A DNA stretch of 64,000 nt from an uncultured Eubacterium sp. (GTDB lineage Bacteria > Bacillota_A > Clostridia > Lachnospirales > Lachnospiraceae). Shown piece after piece: positions 26,388 to 35,250 of this stretch. The translations under genes and the position numbers were made by a program. The stretch covers positions 1 through 64,000 of the forward strand of contig CAJUSH010000001.1 of assembly GCA_910589045.1 (NCBI GenBank), in the 5' to 3' direction. The notes beneath the pieces are model-generated. The model was given only the letters and a program-made list of their open reading frames with translations. It did not search any database and was not told the origin of the DNA. Each line of letters starts with the position of its first letter. The stretch's first letter is position 1.

Positions 26388-26416
26388 TGTACAAAGCTGT
26401 AAATTCATGGTATAAT
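26388..26416 (+). promoter_or_regulatory. Probable glgC promoter
   Basis: TGTACA (26388-26393), 17-bp spacer, perfect TATAAT (26411-26416). The mRNA would have a leader of about 105 nt containing a small CCTGA/TCAGG stem. Confidence 0.5.
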
Positions 26417-26530
26417 ATTCATATCTTATTTATGGTTCCTGAGGTGCCTGTCAGTCAGGGATTTGCTTAGGATATTATCACAGAAAACGTACTAGTTGCA
26501 AAACTAAACTATGAGCAAGAGGTGAGCAAT

Positions 26531-27805
26531 ATGATTCATAAGGAAATGATTGCCATGCTGCTTGCAGGCGGTCAGGGCAGTCGCCTTGGCGTGCTGACAG
26601 CAGATGTGGCAAAGCCCGCAGTCGCATTTGGCGGCAAATACCGTATTATCGATTTTCCGTTGAGTAACTGCATCAATTCAGGTATTGACACGGTGGGTGT
26701 CCTGACGCAGTATCAGCCCCTGCGGCTGAATACGCATATCGGTATCGGTATTGCGTGGGATCTGGATCGGAACACGGGAGGCGTTACCGTACTACCGCCC
26801 TACGAGAAGAGTGACAACAGCGAGTGGTATACCGGTACGGCAAATGCAATCTACCAGAATTTGAACTACATGGAGAGCTATAACCCGGAGTATGTATTGA
26901 TTCTTTCCGGTGACCACATTTATAAGATGGACTACGAGGTGATGCTCGATTTCCATAAGGCAAATCAGGCGGACGTAACGATCGCGGTCATGCCGGTTCC
27001 CATCGAGGAGGCCAGCCGTTTCGGCGTGGTGATCGCGGATGAAAACCACCGCATCAGCGAGTTTGAGGAAAAGCCCGAGAACCCGCGGAGTAACCTGGCG
27101 TCCATGGGTATCTACATATTCAGCTGGAAGGTACTGCGGGAGGCGCTCGTGGCGTTGAAGAGCCAGAACAGCTGCGACTTCGGAAAGCACGTCATCCCGT
27201 ATCTGCATGAGCGGGGAAGCCAGATGTTTGCCTACGAGTTTAACGGCTACTGGAAGGATGTGGGAACACTCAGCTCCTATTGGGAGGCAAACATGGAGCT
27301 GATCGACCTGATCCCGGAGTTTAACCTGTATGAGAAGTACTGGAAGGTATACACGAACACGGGGGCGATCCAGCCGCAGTATATTTCCCCGGATTCCGTG
27401 ATCGTGAAGAGCATTATCGGTGAGGGCAGTGAGATCTACGGCGAAGTATACAGCTCCGTCATCGGGGCGAATGTCGTTATCGGAAAGGGAAGCGTGGTGC
27501 GCGGCTCCATTGTGATGCAGGGAACCATTATCGGCGAAAATGTTGTTTTGGACAAGACGATCGTCGCGGAGGACTGCCGGATCGGCAGCAACGTAAAGGT
27601 CGGCGAGGGTGAGTACGCGGACAACAGCTTTAACCCGAAGGTATACAACAGCGAGCTGGCAGTGATCGGTGAGGATTCGGTCATTCCGGACAATGTTACG
27701 ATCGGGAAGAATACGGCCATCTCAGGCGTGACGCTTGCGGCTGATTATGAAAACGGTTTCTTAAAGAGCGGAGATTCTATTATAAAGGCAGGTGTGAAGG
27801 CATGA
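26531..27805 (+). CDS. glgC: Glucose-1-phosphate adenylyltransferase, catalytic subunit
   Basis: Makes ADP-glucose for glycogen synthesis. The nucleotidyltransferase core has MLLAGGQGSRLGVLT (ATP-binding loop near residue 10), FPLSNCINSG, the ILSGDHIYKMDY metal-binding site near 120, and FEEKP. The C-terminal third is a left-handed beta-helix of hexapeptide repeats (VIVKSIIGEGSEI ... VVIGKGSVVRGSIVMQG). The ATG at 26531 is preferred over GTG 26522 because AGAGGTG then sits 6 nt upstream. It overlaps glgD by 4 nt (ATGA), indicating a coupled pair. In Clostridia GlgC and GlgD form a mixed enzyme. Confidence 0.96.
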   Translation: MIHKEMIAMLLAGGQGSRLGVLTADVAKPAVAFGGKYRIIDFPLSNCINSGIDTVGVLTQYQPLRLNTHIGIGIAWDLDRNTGGVTVLPPYEKSDNSEWYTGTANAIYQNLNYMESYNPEYVLILSGDHIYKMDYEVMLDFHKANQADVTIAVMPVPIEEASRFGVVIADENHRISEFEEKPENPRSNLASMGIYIFSWKVLREALVALKSQNSCDFGKHVIPYLHERGSQMFAYEFNGYWKDVGTLSSYWEANMELIDLIPEFNLYEKYWKVYTNTGAIQPQYISPDSVIVKSIIGEGSEIYGEVYSSVIGANVVIGKGSVVRGSIVMQGTIIGENVVLDKTIVAEDCRIGSNVKVGEGEYADNSFNPKVYNSELAVIGEDSVIPDNVTIGKNTAISGVTLAADYENGFLKSGDSIIKAGVKA

Positions 27806-28920
27806 AAGCATTAGGAATTATTTTGGCCGGCGGTAATAACCAGAAGATGGATGCATTATCCCGCAAGAGGGCGATCGCGGCAATGCCTGTAGCCGGAAGC
27901 TTCCGTTGCATCGATTTTGTATTGAGCAATATGACAAACTCCCATATACAGAAGGTGGCGGTACTGTCACAGTACAATGCGCGCTCCTTAAATGAACATT
28001 TAAGTTCTTCAAAATGGTGGGATTTTGGAAGAAAGCAGGGAGGACTGTTTGTATTTACCCCCACGATCACCGCGGATAACAGCTGGTGGTACCGGGGCAC
28101 CGCGGATGCCATTTACCAGAATATCGAGTGGCTGAAGCGCTGCCATGAGCCTTATGTGATCATCACAAGCGGCGACTGCGTATACAAGATCGATTACAAT
28201 GAGCTGCTTGACTACCACATCGAGAAAAAAGCGGATATTACGATTGCGGTGAAGGATATGCCGGGGGATGTGGATGTGAGCCGTTTCGGTGTTGTGCGCA
28301 TGAACGAGGATTCCCGCATCATGGAGTATGAGGAGAAGCCGATGGTGGCGCAGTCCAACACGATTTCGACCGGTGTATACGTTATCCGGCGCAGACAGCT
28401 CATTGAGCTTTTGGAGCAGTGCGCATCCGAGGATCGGTGGAATTTTGTAACCGATATTTTAATCCGGTATAAGGATCTGAAACGGATTTACGGCTTTAAG
28501 ATGCAGGGCTACTGGAACAACATATCTACGGTTGATTCCTATTATCGGACGAATATGGATTTTCTAAAGCCTGAGATCCGGCACTATTTCTTCAAGGAGG
28601 CGCCGCGGATCTACTCGAAGATCGATGATCTTCCCCCTGCAAAGTACAATGAAGGCTCCGACGTGCGCAACTCCCTTGTGGCGAGCGGCTCCATCATCAA
28701 CGGCAAGGTGGAGAACTCCATTCTCTTTAAGGAAGCCTTTATCGGCAAAAATTGTATTATTAAGAACTCGATTATCCTGAACGAAGTGTACATAGGGGAT
28801 AACACACATATAGAAAATTGTATTGTGGAGAGCCGCGGCACGCTCAAGCCGAACATGTACTACTTTGGGGATGGCGAGATACAGATTGTCGTCGGCGATA
28901 ATAATCGCTACGGCATATAA
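27802..28920 (+). CDS. glgD: GlgD, regulatory subunit of ADP-glucose synthase
   Basis: A 372-residue paralogue of GlgC. The start of the ATP loop is altered (ILAGGNNQKMDALSRKRA instead of GGQGSRLGVLT), losing key residues, while ITSGDCVYKIDYNELL and MEYEEKP are retained; this is the usual pattern of the non-catalytic GlgD. A shortened hexapeptide-repeat tail (VRNSLVASGSIINGKVENSILF) follows. It overlaps glgC by 4 nt, and spoVG begins 39 nt downstream. Its role is to modulate GlgC in a heterotetramer, known from Firmicutes GlgCD; little activity is expected alone. Confidence 0.95.
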   Translation: MKALGIILAGGNNQKMDALSRKRAIAAMPVAGSFRCIDFVLSNMTNSHIQKVAVLSQYNARSLNEHLSSSKWWDFGRKQGGLFVFTPTITADNSWWYRGTADAIYQNIEWLKRCHEPYVIITSGDCVYKIDYNELLDYHIEKKADITIAVKDMPGDVDVSRFGVVRMNEDSRIMEYEEKPMVAQSNTISTGVYVIRRRQLIELLEQCASEDRWNFVTDILIRYKDLKRIYGFKMQGYWNNISTVDSYYRTNMDFLKPEIRHYFFKEAPRIYSKIDDLPPAKYNEGSDVRNSLVASGSIINGKVENSILFKEAFIGKNCIIKNSIILNEVYIGDNTHIENCIVESRGTLKPNMYYFGDGEIQIVVGDNNRYGI

Positions 28921-28959
28921 AATTACAAAACTACAAAGATAAGGGGGTGTTAAGGCGAC

Positions 28960-29247
28960 ATGGAAATTACGGATATACGCATCCGTAGGCTCGAGGGCAG
29001 CAACAAGATGAAGGCGGTCGTATCCATTACGATTGACGATGAATTTGTATTGCATGATATCAAGGTTGTGGACGGCGAGAAGGGTTTATTTATCGCTATG
29101 CCCAGCAAAAAGACCGCGGATGGTGAGTATCGGGACATTGCGCACCCGATTAAGACCGAGACCAGGAACCGTATCCAGGGTATGATTCTGGATCGGTATC
29201 TGCAGGAGCAGAAGCTGACCGTGGACAATGATGAAAGCAATTTATAG
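28960..29247 (+). CDS. spoVG: SpoVG regulator
   Basis: A 95-residue protein with the classical SpoVG sequence: MEITDIRIRRLE, a VVSITIDDEFVLHDIKVVDG core, LFIAMPSKKT, and the HPIKTETRNRI DNA/RNA-contact stretch. SpoVG affects septation in sporulation and binds nucleic acid to regulate many genes in Firmicutes. AAGGGGGTG lies 10 nt upstream of the ATG. Proximity to glgCD suggests co-transcription; an inverted repeat follows the gene. Confidence 0.97.
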   Translation: MEITDIRIRRLEGSNKMKAVVSITIDDEFVLHDIKVVDGEKGLFIAMPSKKTADGEYRDIAHPIKTETRNRIQGMILDRYLQEQKLTVDNDESNL

Positions 29248-29260
29248 TTAAACAGCTTTG

Positions 29261-29288
29261 CCTCCGTATTGACAGGAACAGACGGAGG
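29261..29288 (+). other. Hairpin after spoVG
   Basis: CCTCCGT (29261-29267) pairs perfectly with ACGGAGG (29282-29288). It lacks a T run, so it is not a standard terminator. The remaining gap to pth holds a GTGGCTAGTAACGCA stretch resembling one upstream of murA. Confidence 0.4.
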
Positions 29289-29531
29289 AGGAACAGGTCA
29301 CCAAGTGGCTAGTAACGCAAACGGTCATATTTTCAGGGGTTGTCGTCAGGCAGCCCTTGAATTTTGTGCGGTTTTAGGGTAAACTGTATTGGCTGTACGC
29401 TCACAATGCGCAGGGGAAAGGGTTAAGGGTGGATGTATATGGCCGGGAGGATGCAACGGATAATTCGGAGGATAATTGCCCTGTTTAGCTTACAGAAGCG
29501 GCAGAAATCATACGGAAAAGAGGATAAAATC

Positions 29532-30101
29532 ATGTATGTAATAGCCGGACTCGGTAACCCGGACAAAAAGTATGAGAAAACGAGGCACAATGTGGGCTTC
29601 GATGTCATAGACGTCATTGCAAAAAAATATAATGTAGAATTAACTGAGAAAAAGCACCGGGCGCTTTCCGGCAGCGGTTATATCGCAGGACAGAAGGTGC
29701 TGCTGGTGAAGCCGCAGACGTATATGAACCTGAGCGGTGAGAGCATCGCGTCGATTCTCAATTTTTATAAGCTGGATGCGGAAACGGATTTGCTTGTAAT
29801 TTTTGATGATATCAGCCTCGCGCCTGGACGCATCCGTGTCCGGGGGAGAGGAAGCGCCGGAGGGCACAACGGTATAAAAAATATTATTGCGATGACGGGA
29901 ACGCAGGAATTTGCCCGGATCAAGGTGGGCGTCGGGGAAAAGCCCCAGGGGCGGGATCTGGCGGATTACGTGCTGAGCCGCTTTTCAAAGGATGAGCGTG
30001 CAATGGTGGAGGATGCTTTCGTCGACGCGGCGGATGCGGCGGAGCTGATCGCCGCAGGCGACCTGGACGGGGCCATGAACAGATTTAACGGGAAAAAATA
30101 G
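29532..30101 (+). CDS. pth: Peptidyl-tRNA hydrolase
   Basis: Releases tRNA from prematurely dropped peptidyl-tRNA in the cytosol. The 189-residue protein starts at MYVIAGLGNP, with AGAGGA 7 nt upstream; the longer frame to 29433 adds 33 residues unlike the family. Motifs: GLGNPDKKYEKTRHNVGF with catalytic His19, KPQTYMNLSGES, and FDDISLAPGRIRVRGRGSAGGHNG. The gene is 51 nt ahead of mfd, a common order in Firmicutes, and the two are probably co-transcribed. Confidence 0.97.
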   Translation: MYVIAGLGNPDKKYEKTRHNVGFDVIDVIAKKYNVELTEKKHRALSGSGYIAGQKVLLVKPQTYMNLSGESIASILNFYKLDAETDLLVIFDDISLAPGRIRVRGRGSAGGHNGIKNIIAMTGTQEFARIKVGVGEKPQGRDLADYVLSRFSKDERAMVEDAFVDAADAAELIAAGDLDGAMNRFNGKK

Positions 30102-30152
30102 AAACCTGGCTGAAGGATTTGCCGCGGCAGGCGGCAGAGAATAGGAAAAAAT

Positions 30153-33100
30153 ATGCAGGCATTTTTGCAGCCACTTACGGAGTGGAAGGATTATGAGGCA
30201 ATCGAACGCAGGCTAAAGGATTTAAAGGGGAGCATCGAGATATCCGGGTGTATGGACGCGCAAAAGTCCCATTTGATTTACGGAATAGGGGCGCGCACAT
30301 ACAGCCGGCTTGTCGTCACGTTTCAGGAGCAGAAGGCGAAGGAGCTTTTTGAGGATTATCGCTTTTTTGACGAGAATGTACTCTATTTCCCGGCAAAGGA
30401 CGTGCTTTTTTACCAGTCGGATCTGCGGGGGAATGCGCTGACAAGGGAGCGCTTGACGGTTCTGCAGGCGCTTTTGGAGCGGGAGCAGGTAACGATTATT
30501 ACGACCTTCGACGCGCTCATGGACCATATGAGCGCACCGGCGCAGTTTCAGGCGTCCGTAAAGACCTTTGCGGCGGGAGATACCGTGAAGCTGGAACGGC
30601 TGACGGCGGAGCTGGTAGCGATGGGTTATAAGCGGGAATATCAGGTGAGCACATCCGGGCAGTTTGCAGTGCGCGGCGGCATCGTCGATATCTACCCCAT
30701 GACCGCGGAGCATCCGTACCGGATGGAGCTGTGGGGTGATGAGATCGATTCGATCCGCGCCTTCGACGGGGAGAGCCAGCGATCTCTGGAGGACGGGATG
30801 GAGGATCGCTTTACGCTTTATCCGGCAAACGAATGGGTGCTTACCACGGAACAGATTAAATCAGGATTAAATCGTATAGAGGAAGAGGCGAAGGCGCTTT
30901 CAAAGACATTTTTTGACCACCAAAAAACCGAAATAGCGGCAAGAATCCGCTCTATTGCGGCGAATTTGAAGGAAGAATTGACAGAGCTTGGCGGGGCGGC
31001 GAATCTTGACTCATATCTCGGCTATTTTGTGGAGGAGCAGGCGTCCCTGCTGGATTATCTCGACCGCGGGAACACGATCTGCTTTCTGGACGAGCCGGCG
31101 CGGCTCGTGGAGCAGGGGCGCGGCGTTGAGCTGGAGTTCTCCGAGAGCATGAAGCAGCGGCTGGAGAAGGGTTACATTCTGCCAAAGCAGGCGGATGCCC
31201 TCTGCAAGGCCGAGGAGGTTATGGGACGCCTGCAGCAGTGCAGGTGTGTGGCGCTCTCGACGCTCGAACAGCGCGTGCCGCAGCTGATTGTGGAGCAGCA
31301 CTACCAGCTGCCGGCGCGGACGGTGAACGCCTACAACAACAGCTTTGAGCTTTTGATCAAGGATTTAAAGCGATATAGAAAAAATAAATTTAAGATTATA
31401 CTTTTATCCGGCTCCCGTACCAGGGCAAAGCGTCTGGCGGAGGATATTACAAACGAGGGTGTGACCTGCTTTTATACGGAGGATTACGGACATTCCCTGA
31501 AGGAGGGCGAGATCATGGTGCTCTACGGCAAGGTGCGCCGCGGCTATGAGTATCCGCTCCTCTCTTTTGCGGTTATCACGGAGAGTGATATCTTCGGTGC
31601 GGAGAAGAAAAAAAAGAAAAAGTATAAGCGCTACGAGGGAGAGCGCATCCGAAGCTTTGCAGATCTGCATGTGGGTGATTACGTGGTGCACGAGAACCAT
31701 GGCCTGGGCATTTATCAGGGTATTGAAAAGATGGATATGGGCGGGACGACAAAGGATTACATGAAGATCACCTATGCAAAGGGCTCGAACCTCTACATTC
31801 TGGCGACCCAGCTCGACCTAATCCAGAAGTACGCCGGAAGCGATGCGAAAAAGCCGAAGCTCAACACACTCGGAACACAGGAGTGGAGCAGAACCAGGGC
31901 GCGTGTCCAGGGCGCGGTGAAGGAGATCGCAAAGGAGCTGGTGGAGCTTTATGCGGTGCGCCAGCAGAAGGAGGGCTATGTCTACGGGCCGGATACGGTC
32001 TGGCAGCGGGAGTTCGAGGAGATGTTTCCGTTTGAGGAGACGGAGGACCAGGCTGTCGCTATCGAGGAGACGAAGCATGATATGGAGAGCACGAAGATCA
32101 TGGACCGGCTCATCTGCGGCGATGTGGGCTACGGAAAGACCGAGATCGCCATCCGCGCAGCGTTCAAGGCGGTACAGGAGGGCAAACAGGTCGTCTATCT
32201 CGTGCCGACTACTATTTTGGCACAGCAGCATTACAACACCTTTGCGCAGCGCATGAAGGATTTTCCGGTTACAGTCGACCTGCTCTGCCGCTTCCGAACC
32301 CCGGCCCAGCAAAAGTACACGATTCAGGAGCTGAAGCGGGGTATGGTGGATATTATCATCGGGACGCACCGGGTGCTCTCGAAGGATGTCAGCTTTAAGG
32401 ATCTTGGGCTGCTTATTATTGATGAGGAGCAGCGCTTCGGTGTGACGCACAAGGAAAAGATCAAGCAGCTAAAGAACAACATTGACGTGCTGACGCTGAC
32501 TGCGACACCGATTCCCCGCACGCTGCACATGAGCCTGATCGGAATACGGGACATGAGTGTTCTGGAGGAGCCTCCCATGGACCGGCTCCCCATTCAGACC
32601 TACGTGATGGAGTACAACGAGGAGCTGGTGCGGGAGGCGATCGCACGGGAGCTTGCCCGGGAAGGACAGGTTTACTATGTGTTTAACCGCGTCAATCAGA
32701 TTGCGGACGTGGCGGCAAAGATTGCGGGCCTGGTGCCGGAGGCGAGTGTCGCCTTCGCCCACGGGCAGATGAAGGAGCTGGAGCTGGAGCGGATTATGTA
32801 CCAGTTTATCAACGGGGAGATTGACGTGCTGGTGTCTACTACAATTATTGAAACAGGACTTGATATTTCGAATGTCAACACGATGATCATACAGGACGCG
32901 GATAATATGGGTCTGGCACAGCTCTACCAGCTGAGAGGGCGCGTAGGGCGAAGCAACCGCACCGCATATGCATTCTTTATGTACAAGCGGGACAAAATGT
33001 TAAAGGAGGTGGCGGAGAAGCGGCTGGCGGCAATCCGCGAGTTCACGGACCTTGGCAGCGGCTTTAAGATCGCCATGCGTGATCTGGAGATCCGGGGTGC

Positions 33101-33695
33101 CGGAAATCTGCTGGGGGCGCAGCAGCACGGCCATATGGAGGCGGTGGGCTACGACCTTTACTGTAAAATGTTAAATGAGGCGGTGAAGGAGGAGAAGGGA
33201 GAGGTCCGGGAGGCGCCCTTCGATACGACGCTGGACATTGAGGTGGATGCGTACATTCCGCCTGCCTACATCCCCAACGAGTACCAGAAGCTTGACATTT
33301 ACAAGCGCATTGCGTGCGTGGAAAATGACGCGGCGGGGGACGAGATGCTTGACGAGCTCATTGACCGCTTCGGTGAGCCGCCGCGCCCGGTGCAGAATCT
33401 GTTGTTCATCGCCAGACAGAAGGCGCGCGCTCACGGCCTGTATGTGACGGAGATCACGCAGAAGGGCATGACGCTTCGGTTTGTACTCTGCGGGCAGGCA
33501 CCGGTAGAGCCGCTGAAAATCCCAACGTTTGTGGAGCGCTTTGGCGGGGCCGTGATCTTTGTGCCGGATCGTGAAAATCCTTCCTTCTTATATAAGATGG
33601 ATTATAACAGCAGGGAACGGATCGATGCTCTCGGGGCGGTGAAGCTGTTTCTGGAGGAAATGGATGTGCTCTACGCCCCTGCCGGGAAGCTGTAG
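30153..33695 (+). CDS. mfd: Transcription-repair coupling factor
   Basis: An 1180-residue ATPase that removes RNA polymerase stalled at DNA damage and recruits UvrA. Order of domains: UvrB-like N-terminal part (about 1-400), RNA-polymerase-interacting CarD-like domain (near 490-560, with VGDYVVHENHGLGIYQGIEKM), RecG-like motor with Walker A GDVGYGKTEIAI near 657 and DEEQ (LLIIDEEQRFGVTHKEK) near 755, the GRVGRSNRTAYAFF motif VI region, and a C-terminal TRCF domain. All expected segments are present and the length is normal. A lysine-rich EKKKKKKYKRYEGERIR linker precedes the CarD-like domain. Confidence 0.97.
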   Translation: MQAFLQPLTEWKDYEAIERRLKDLKGSIEISGCMDAQKSHLIYGIGARTYSRLVVTFQEQKAKELFEDYRFFDENVLYFPAKDVLFYQSDLRGNALTRERLTVLQALLEREQVTIITTFDALMDHMSAPAQFQASVKTFAAGDTVKLERLTAELVAMGYKREYQVSTSGQFAVRGGIVDIYPMTAEHPYRMELWGDEIDSIRAFDGESQRSLEDGMEDRFTLYPANEWVLTTEQIKSGLNRIEEEAKALSKTFFDHQKTEIAARIRSIAANLKEELTELGGAANLDSYLGYFVEEQASLLDYLDRGNTICFLDEPARLVEQGRGVELEFSESMKQRLEKGYILPKQADALCKAEEVMGRLQQCRCVALSTLEQRVPQLIVEQHYQLPARTVNAYNNSFELLIKDLKRYRKNKFKIILLSGSRTRAKRLAEDITNEGVTCFYTEDYGHSLKEGEIMVLYGKVRRGYEYPLLSFAVITESDIFGAEKKKKKKYKRYEGERIRSFADLHVGDYVVHENHGLGIYQGIEKMDMGGTTKDYMKITYAKGSNLYILATQLDLIQKYAGSDAKKPKLNTLGTQEWSRTRARVQGAVKEIAKELVELYAVRQQKEGYVYGPDTVWQREFEEMFPFEETEDQAVAIEETKHDMESTKIMDRLICGDVGYGKTEIAIRAAFKAVQEGKQVVYLVPTTILAQQHYNTFAQRMKDFPVTVDLLCRFRTPAQQKYTIQELKRGMVDIIIGTHRVLSKDVSFKDLGLLIIDEEQRFGVTHKEKIKQLKNNIDVLTLTATPIPRTLHMSLIGIRDMSVLEEPPMDRLPIQTYVMEYNEELVREAIARELAREGQVYYVFNRVNQIADVAAKIAGLVPEASVAFAHGQMKELELERIMYQFINGEIDVLVSTTIIETGLDISNVNTMIIQDADNMGLAQLYQLRGRVGRSNRTAYAFFMYKRDKMLKEVAEKRLAAIREFTDLGSGFKIAMRDLEIRGAGNLLGAQQHGHMEAVGYDLYCKMLNEAVKEEKGEVREAPFDTTLDIEVDAYIPPAYIPNEYQKLDIYKRIACVENDAAGDEMLDELIDRFGEPPRPVQNLLFIARQKARAHGLYVTEITQKGMTLRFVLCGQAPVEPLKIPTFVERFGGAVIFVPDRENPSFLYKMDYNSRERIDALGAVKLFLEEMDVLYAPAGKL

Positions 33696-33741
33696 GTGAA
33701 AGCCCCGGAGCTTTGGATTCTGTGAAAAAACAGTGAAAGTC

Positions 33742-33770
33742 TTGCATGATTTAGGCGGAGGTCTTATAAT
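33742..33770 (+). promoter_or_regulatory. Promoter of the SurA/PrsA-like lipoprotein gene
   Basis: TTGCAT (33742-33747), 17-bp spacer, perfect TATAAT (33765-33770), about 76 nt ahead of the start codon. It indicates transcription separate from mfd. Confidence 0.6.
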
Positions 33771-33846
33771 CAGAGAGTATTATTTGCAGATTTTTCACCG
33801 GGGCTGCAGGCATGCAGGGCAGCCCGGATAGAAGGAGGATGAAACG

Positions 33847-35133
33847 ATGAGAAGTAAGAGACTGGCGGCGCTGGCTTTATCCGCGGTGCTGACTGCGGGC
33901 ATCGGCCTGACCGGCTGCGGCAGTGCGCTTGATTATGATGCGGTGGTTGCAACGGTAAACGGGAAGGAAATCAGCCTTGGGCTGGCAAACTGTCTGGCGC
34001 AGTACACGGCCGTGACCTATGATACGTATTATATGCAGTATTTTGGCGCGGATATGTGGACGAGCGATAACGGCGGGACGACGATGACGGATTCCGTAAA
34101 GGCGAATACCCTGGAGCAGCTGGAGGAATATTATCTTCTGGAGGAGCATGCGGGTGATTACGGCGTGGAGCTGACTGCGGAGGAAATCGCGGCGATCGAT
34201 GAGGCGGCTGCGCAGTTTATGGCGGATAACACCGAGGAGGGCCTGCAGGCGATGGGCGCGACGCAGGAGTATGTAAAAGAAATGCTCCGTCTTGGCACGC
34301 TGCAAAAAAAGATGCGCGATGTGATGGTGGCGGATATTGACCGGGATGTCCCGGACGAGGAGTGCGCCCAGAAAACGATCAGTTATGTGCGCATAAGTAA
34401 ATCCGCGGACACCTCGGACGACGAGGAGAAGAAGTCCGAGGAGGAAGCGGCGGCGGAGGCAAAGGAGAAGGCGCAGAAAATTCTTGACGCGGCGCTGACC
34501 GGAAGCCAGGAGGATCCCCTGAAGGCTGCGGCAGAGGCAAATGATGCGAGCGTCCTGACCTGCTCCTACGGGAAAAATGATCTGGAGGAGTCGGAGGACA
34601 GCACGCCGCCGCTGGATTTGGAGGCGCTTGCGGCAGCAGATAAGCTGGAAGAGAAGGAGCTGTCAAAGAAGCTGGTCGAGACGGACAGCTATTATTATAT
34701 TATCCGTATGGACAGCCTTTTTGACGAGGAGGCTACGGAGAAGGAGCGGGAATCCATCCTTTCGGTGCGGGAAAGCGAGCGGTATACGGAGCTTGTGGAC
34801 GGCTATAAGGCATCGGCAGACTGGACGATCGACGAGAAGGTTTGGGAGCCGGTTAATTTCAACACGATTTATACGAGACCCCAGACTGCTTCCGGGGACG
34901 GGACAAACGCAGGTGCGTCTGATGACGGCACCGCCGGGGACGCTGCGGCGGGCGAGGACGCTGCGGACGCTGGAGATGCTGCGGCAGCCGATAAGCCCGC
35001 GGACGGCGGAGATGCTGCGGCAGCCGATAAGCCTGCGGACGGCGGAGATGCTGCGGCAGCCGATGAGCCTGCGGACGACGGAGATGCTGCGGCAGCCGAT
35101 GAGCCTGCAAACGACGGGAAAGCGGAGGAATAA
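33847..35133 (+). CDS. PrsA/SurA-like lipoprotein with repeat tail
   Basis: A 428-residue exported lipoprotein: signal peptide followed by lipobox LTGCGS, with Cys26 predicted to be lipidated. The N-terminal part (VVATVNGKEISLGLAN ... LEQLEEYYLLEEHA) resembles the SurA/PrsA N-terminal chaperone domain. The middle (about 175-320) is where a parvulin peptidyl-prolyl isomerase domain would sit; traces are seen (ISYVRISKS, DSYYYIIRMDSLF), but the usual parvulin core is weak, so it may be a chaperone without isomerase activity. The C-terminus is an Ala/Asp/Gly/Pro low-complexity tail with four 12-residue repeats. GAAGGAGGATGAAACG gives a clear start. Confidence 0.8.
   Translation: MRSKRLAALALSAVLTAGIGLTGCGSALDYDAVVATVNGKEISLGLANCLAQYTAVTYDTYYMQYFGADMWTSDNGGTTMTDSVKANTLEQLEEYYLLEEHAGDYGVELTAEEIAAIDEAAAQFMADNTEEGLQAMGATQEYVKEMLRLGTLQKKMRDVMVADIDRDVPDEECAQKTISYVRISKSADTSDDEEKKSEEEAAAEAKEKAQKILDAALTGSQEDPLKAAAEANDASVLTCSYGKNDLEESEDSTPPLDLEALAAADKLEEKELSKKLVETDSYYYIIRMDSLFDEEATEKERESILSVRESERYTELVDGYKASADWTIDEKVWEPVNFNTIYTRPQTASGDGTNAGASDDGTAGDAAAGEDAADAGDAAAADKPADGGDAAAADKPADGGDAAAADEPADDGDAAAADEPANDGKAEE
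34972..35115 (+). repeat. Four tandem 36-bp repeats in the lipoprotein tail
   Basis: Four in-frame copies of a 36-bp unit encode GDAAAADKPADG with minor changes (DKP to DEP, GG to DG or ND). High identity between copies suggests recent expansion. It is coding, not a CRISPR. Confidence 0.85.
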
Positions 35134-35203
35134 TGCCGCTGCTGTTTCTGGCCGGGCAGTCCGCAAAAGCTGCGGACCCGGCCTGGAACAACGAATTTTA
35201 TTT

Positions 35204-35238
35204 GAGCTGGAAAGCCGGGTGGTTTCCGGCTCTTTTTT
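35204..35238 (+). terminator. Terminator directly before the ABC exporter genes
   Basis: GAGCTGGAAA (35204-35213) pairs with TTTCCGGCTC (35223-35232), followed by six T. The ABC gene starts 12 nt after it, with GGAG between. A second hairpin (GTCCGCA/TGCGGAC, 35159-35177) lies just upstream. It may simply end the lipoprotein gene or act as an attenuator. Confidence 0.75.
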
Positions 35239-35250
35239 GGAGAAATATTT

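Larger units (their letters stand above)
26200..26530. other. Divergent murC/glgC promoter region
   Basis: This 331-bp gap has no gene. It carries one promoter in each direction (listed separately) and, in the glgC leader, a short stem CCTGA/TCAGG (26438-26459). It is strongly AT-rich between 26260 and 26400. Confidence 0.6.

Noticed and set aside
34972..35115. Repeats that might be taken for a CRISPR
   Set aside because: The 36-bp units are directly adjacent with no spacers and continue the lipoprotein reading frame.
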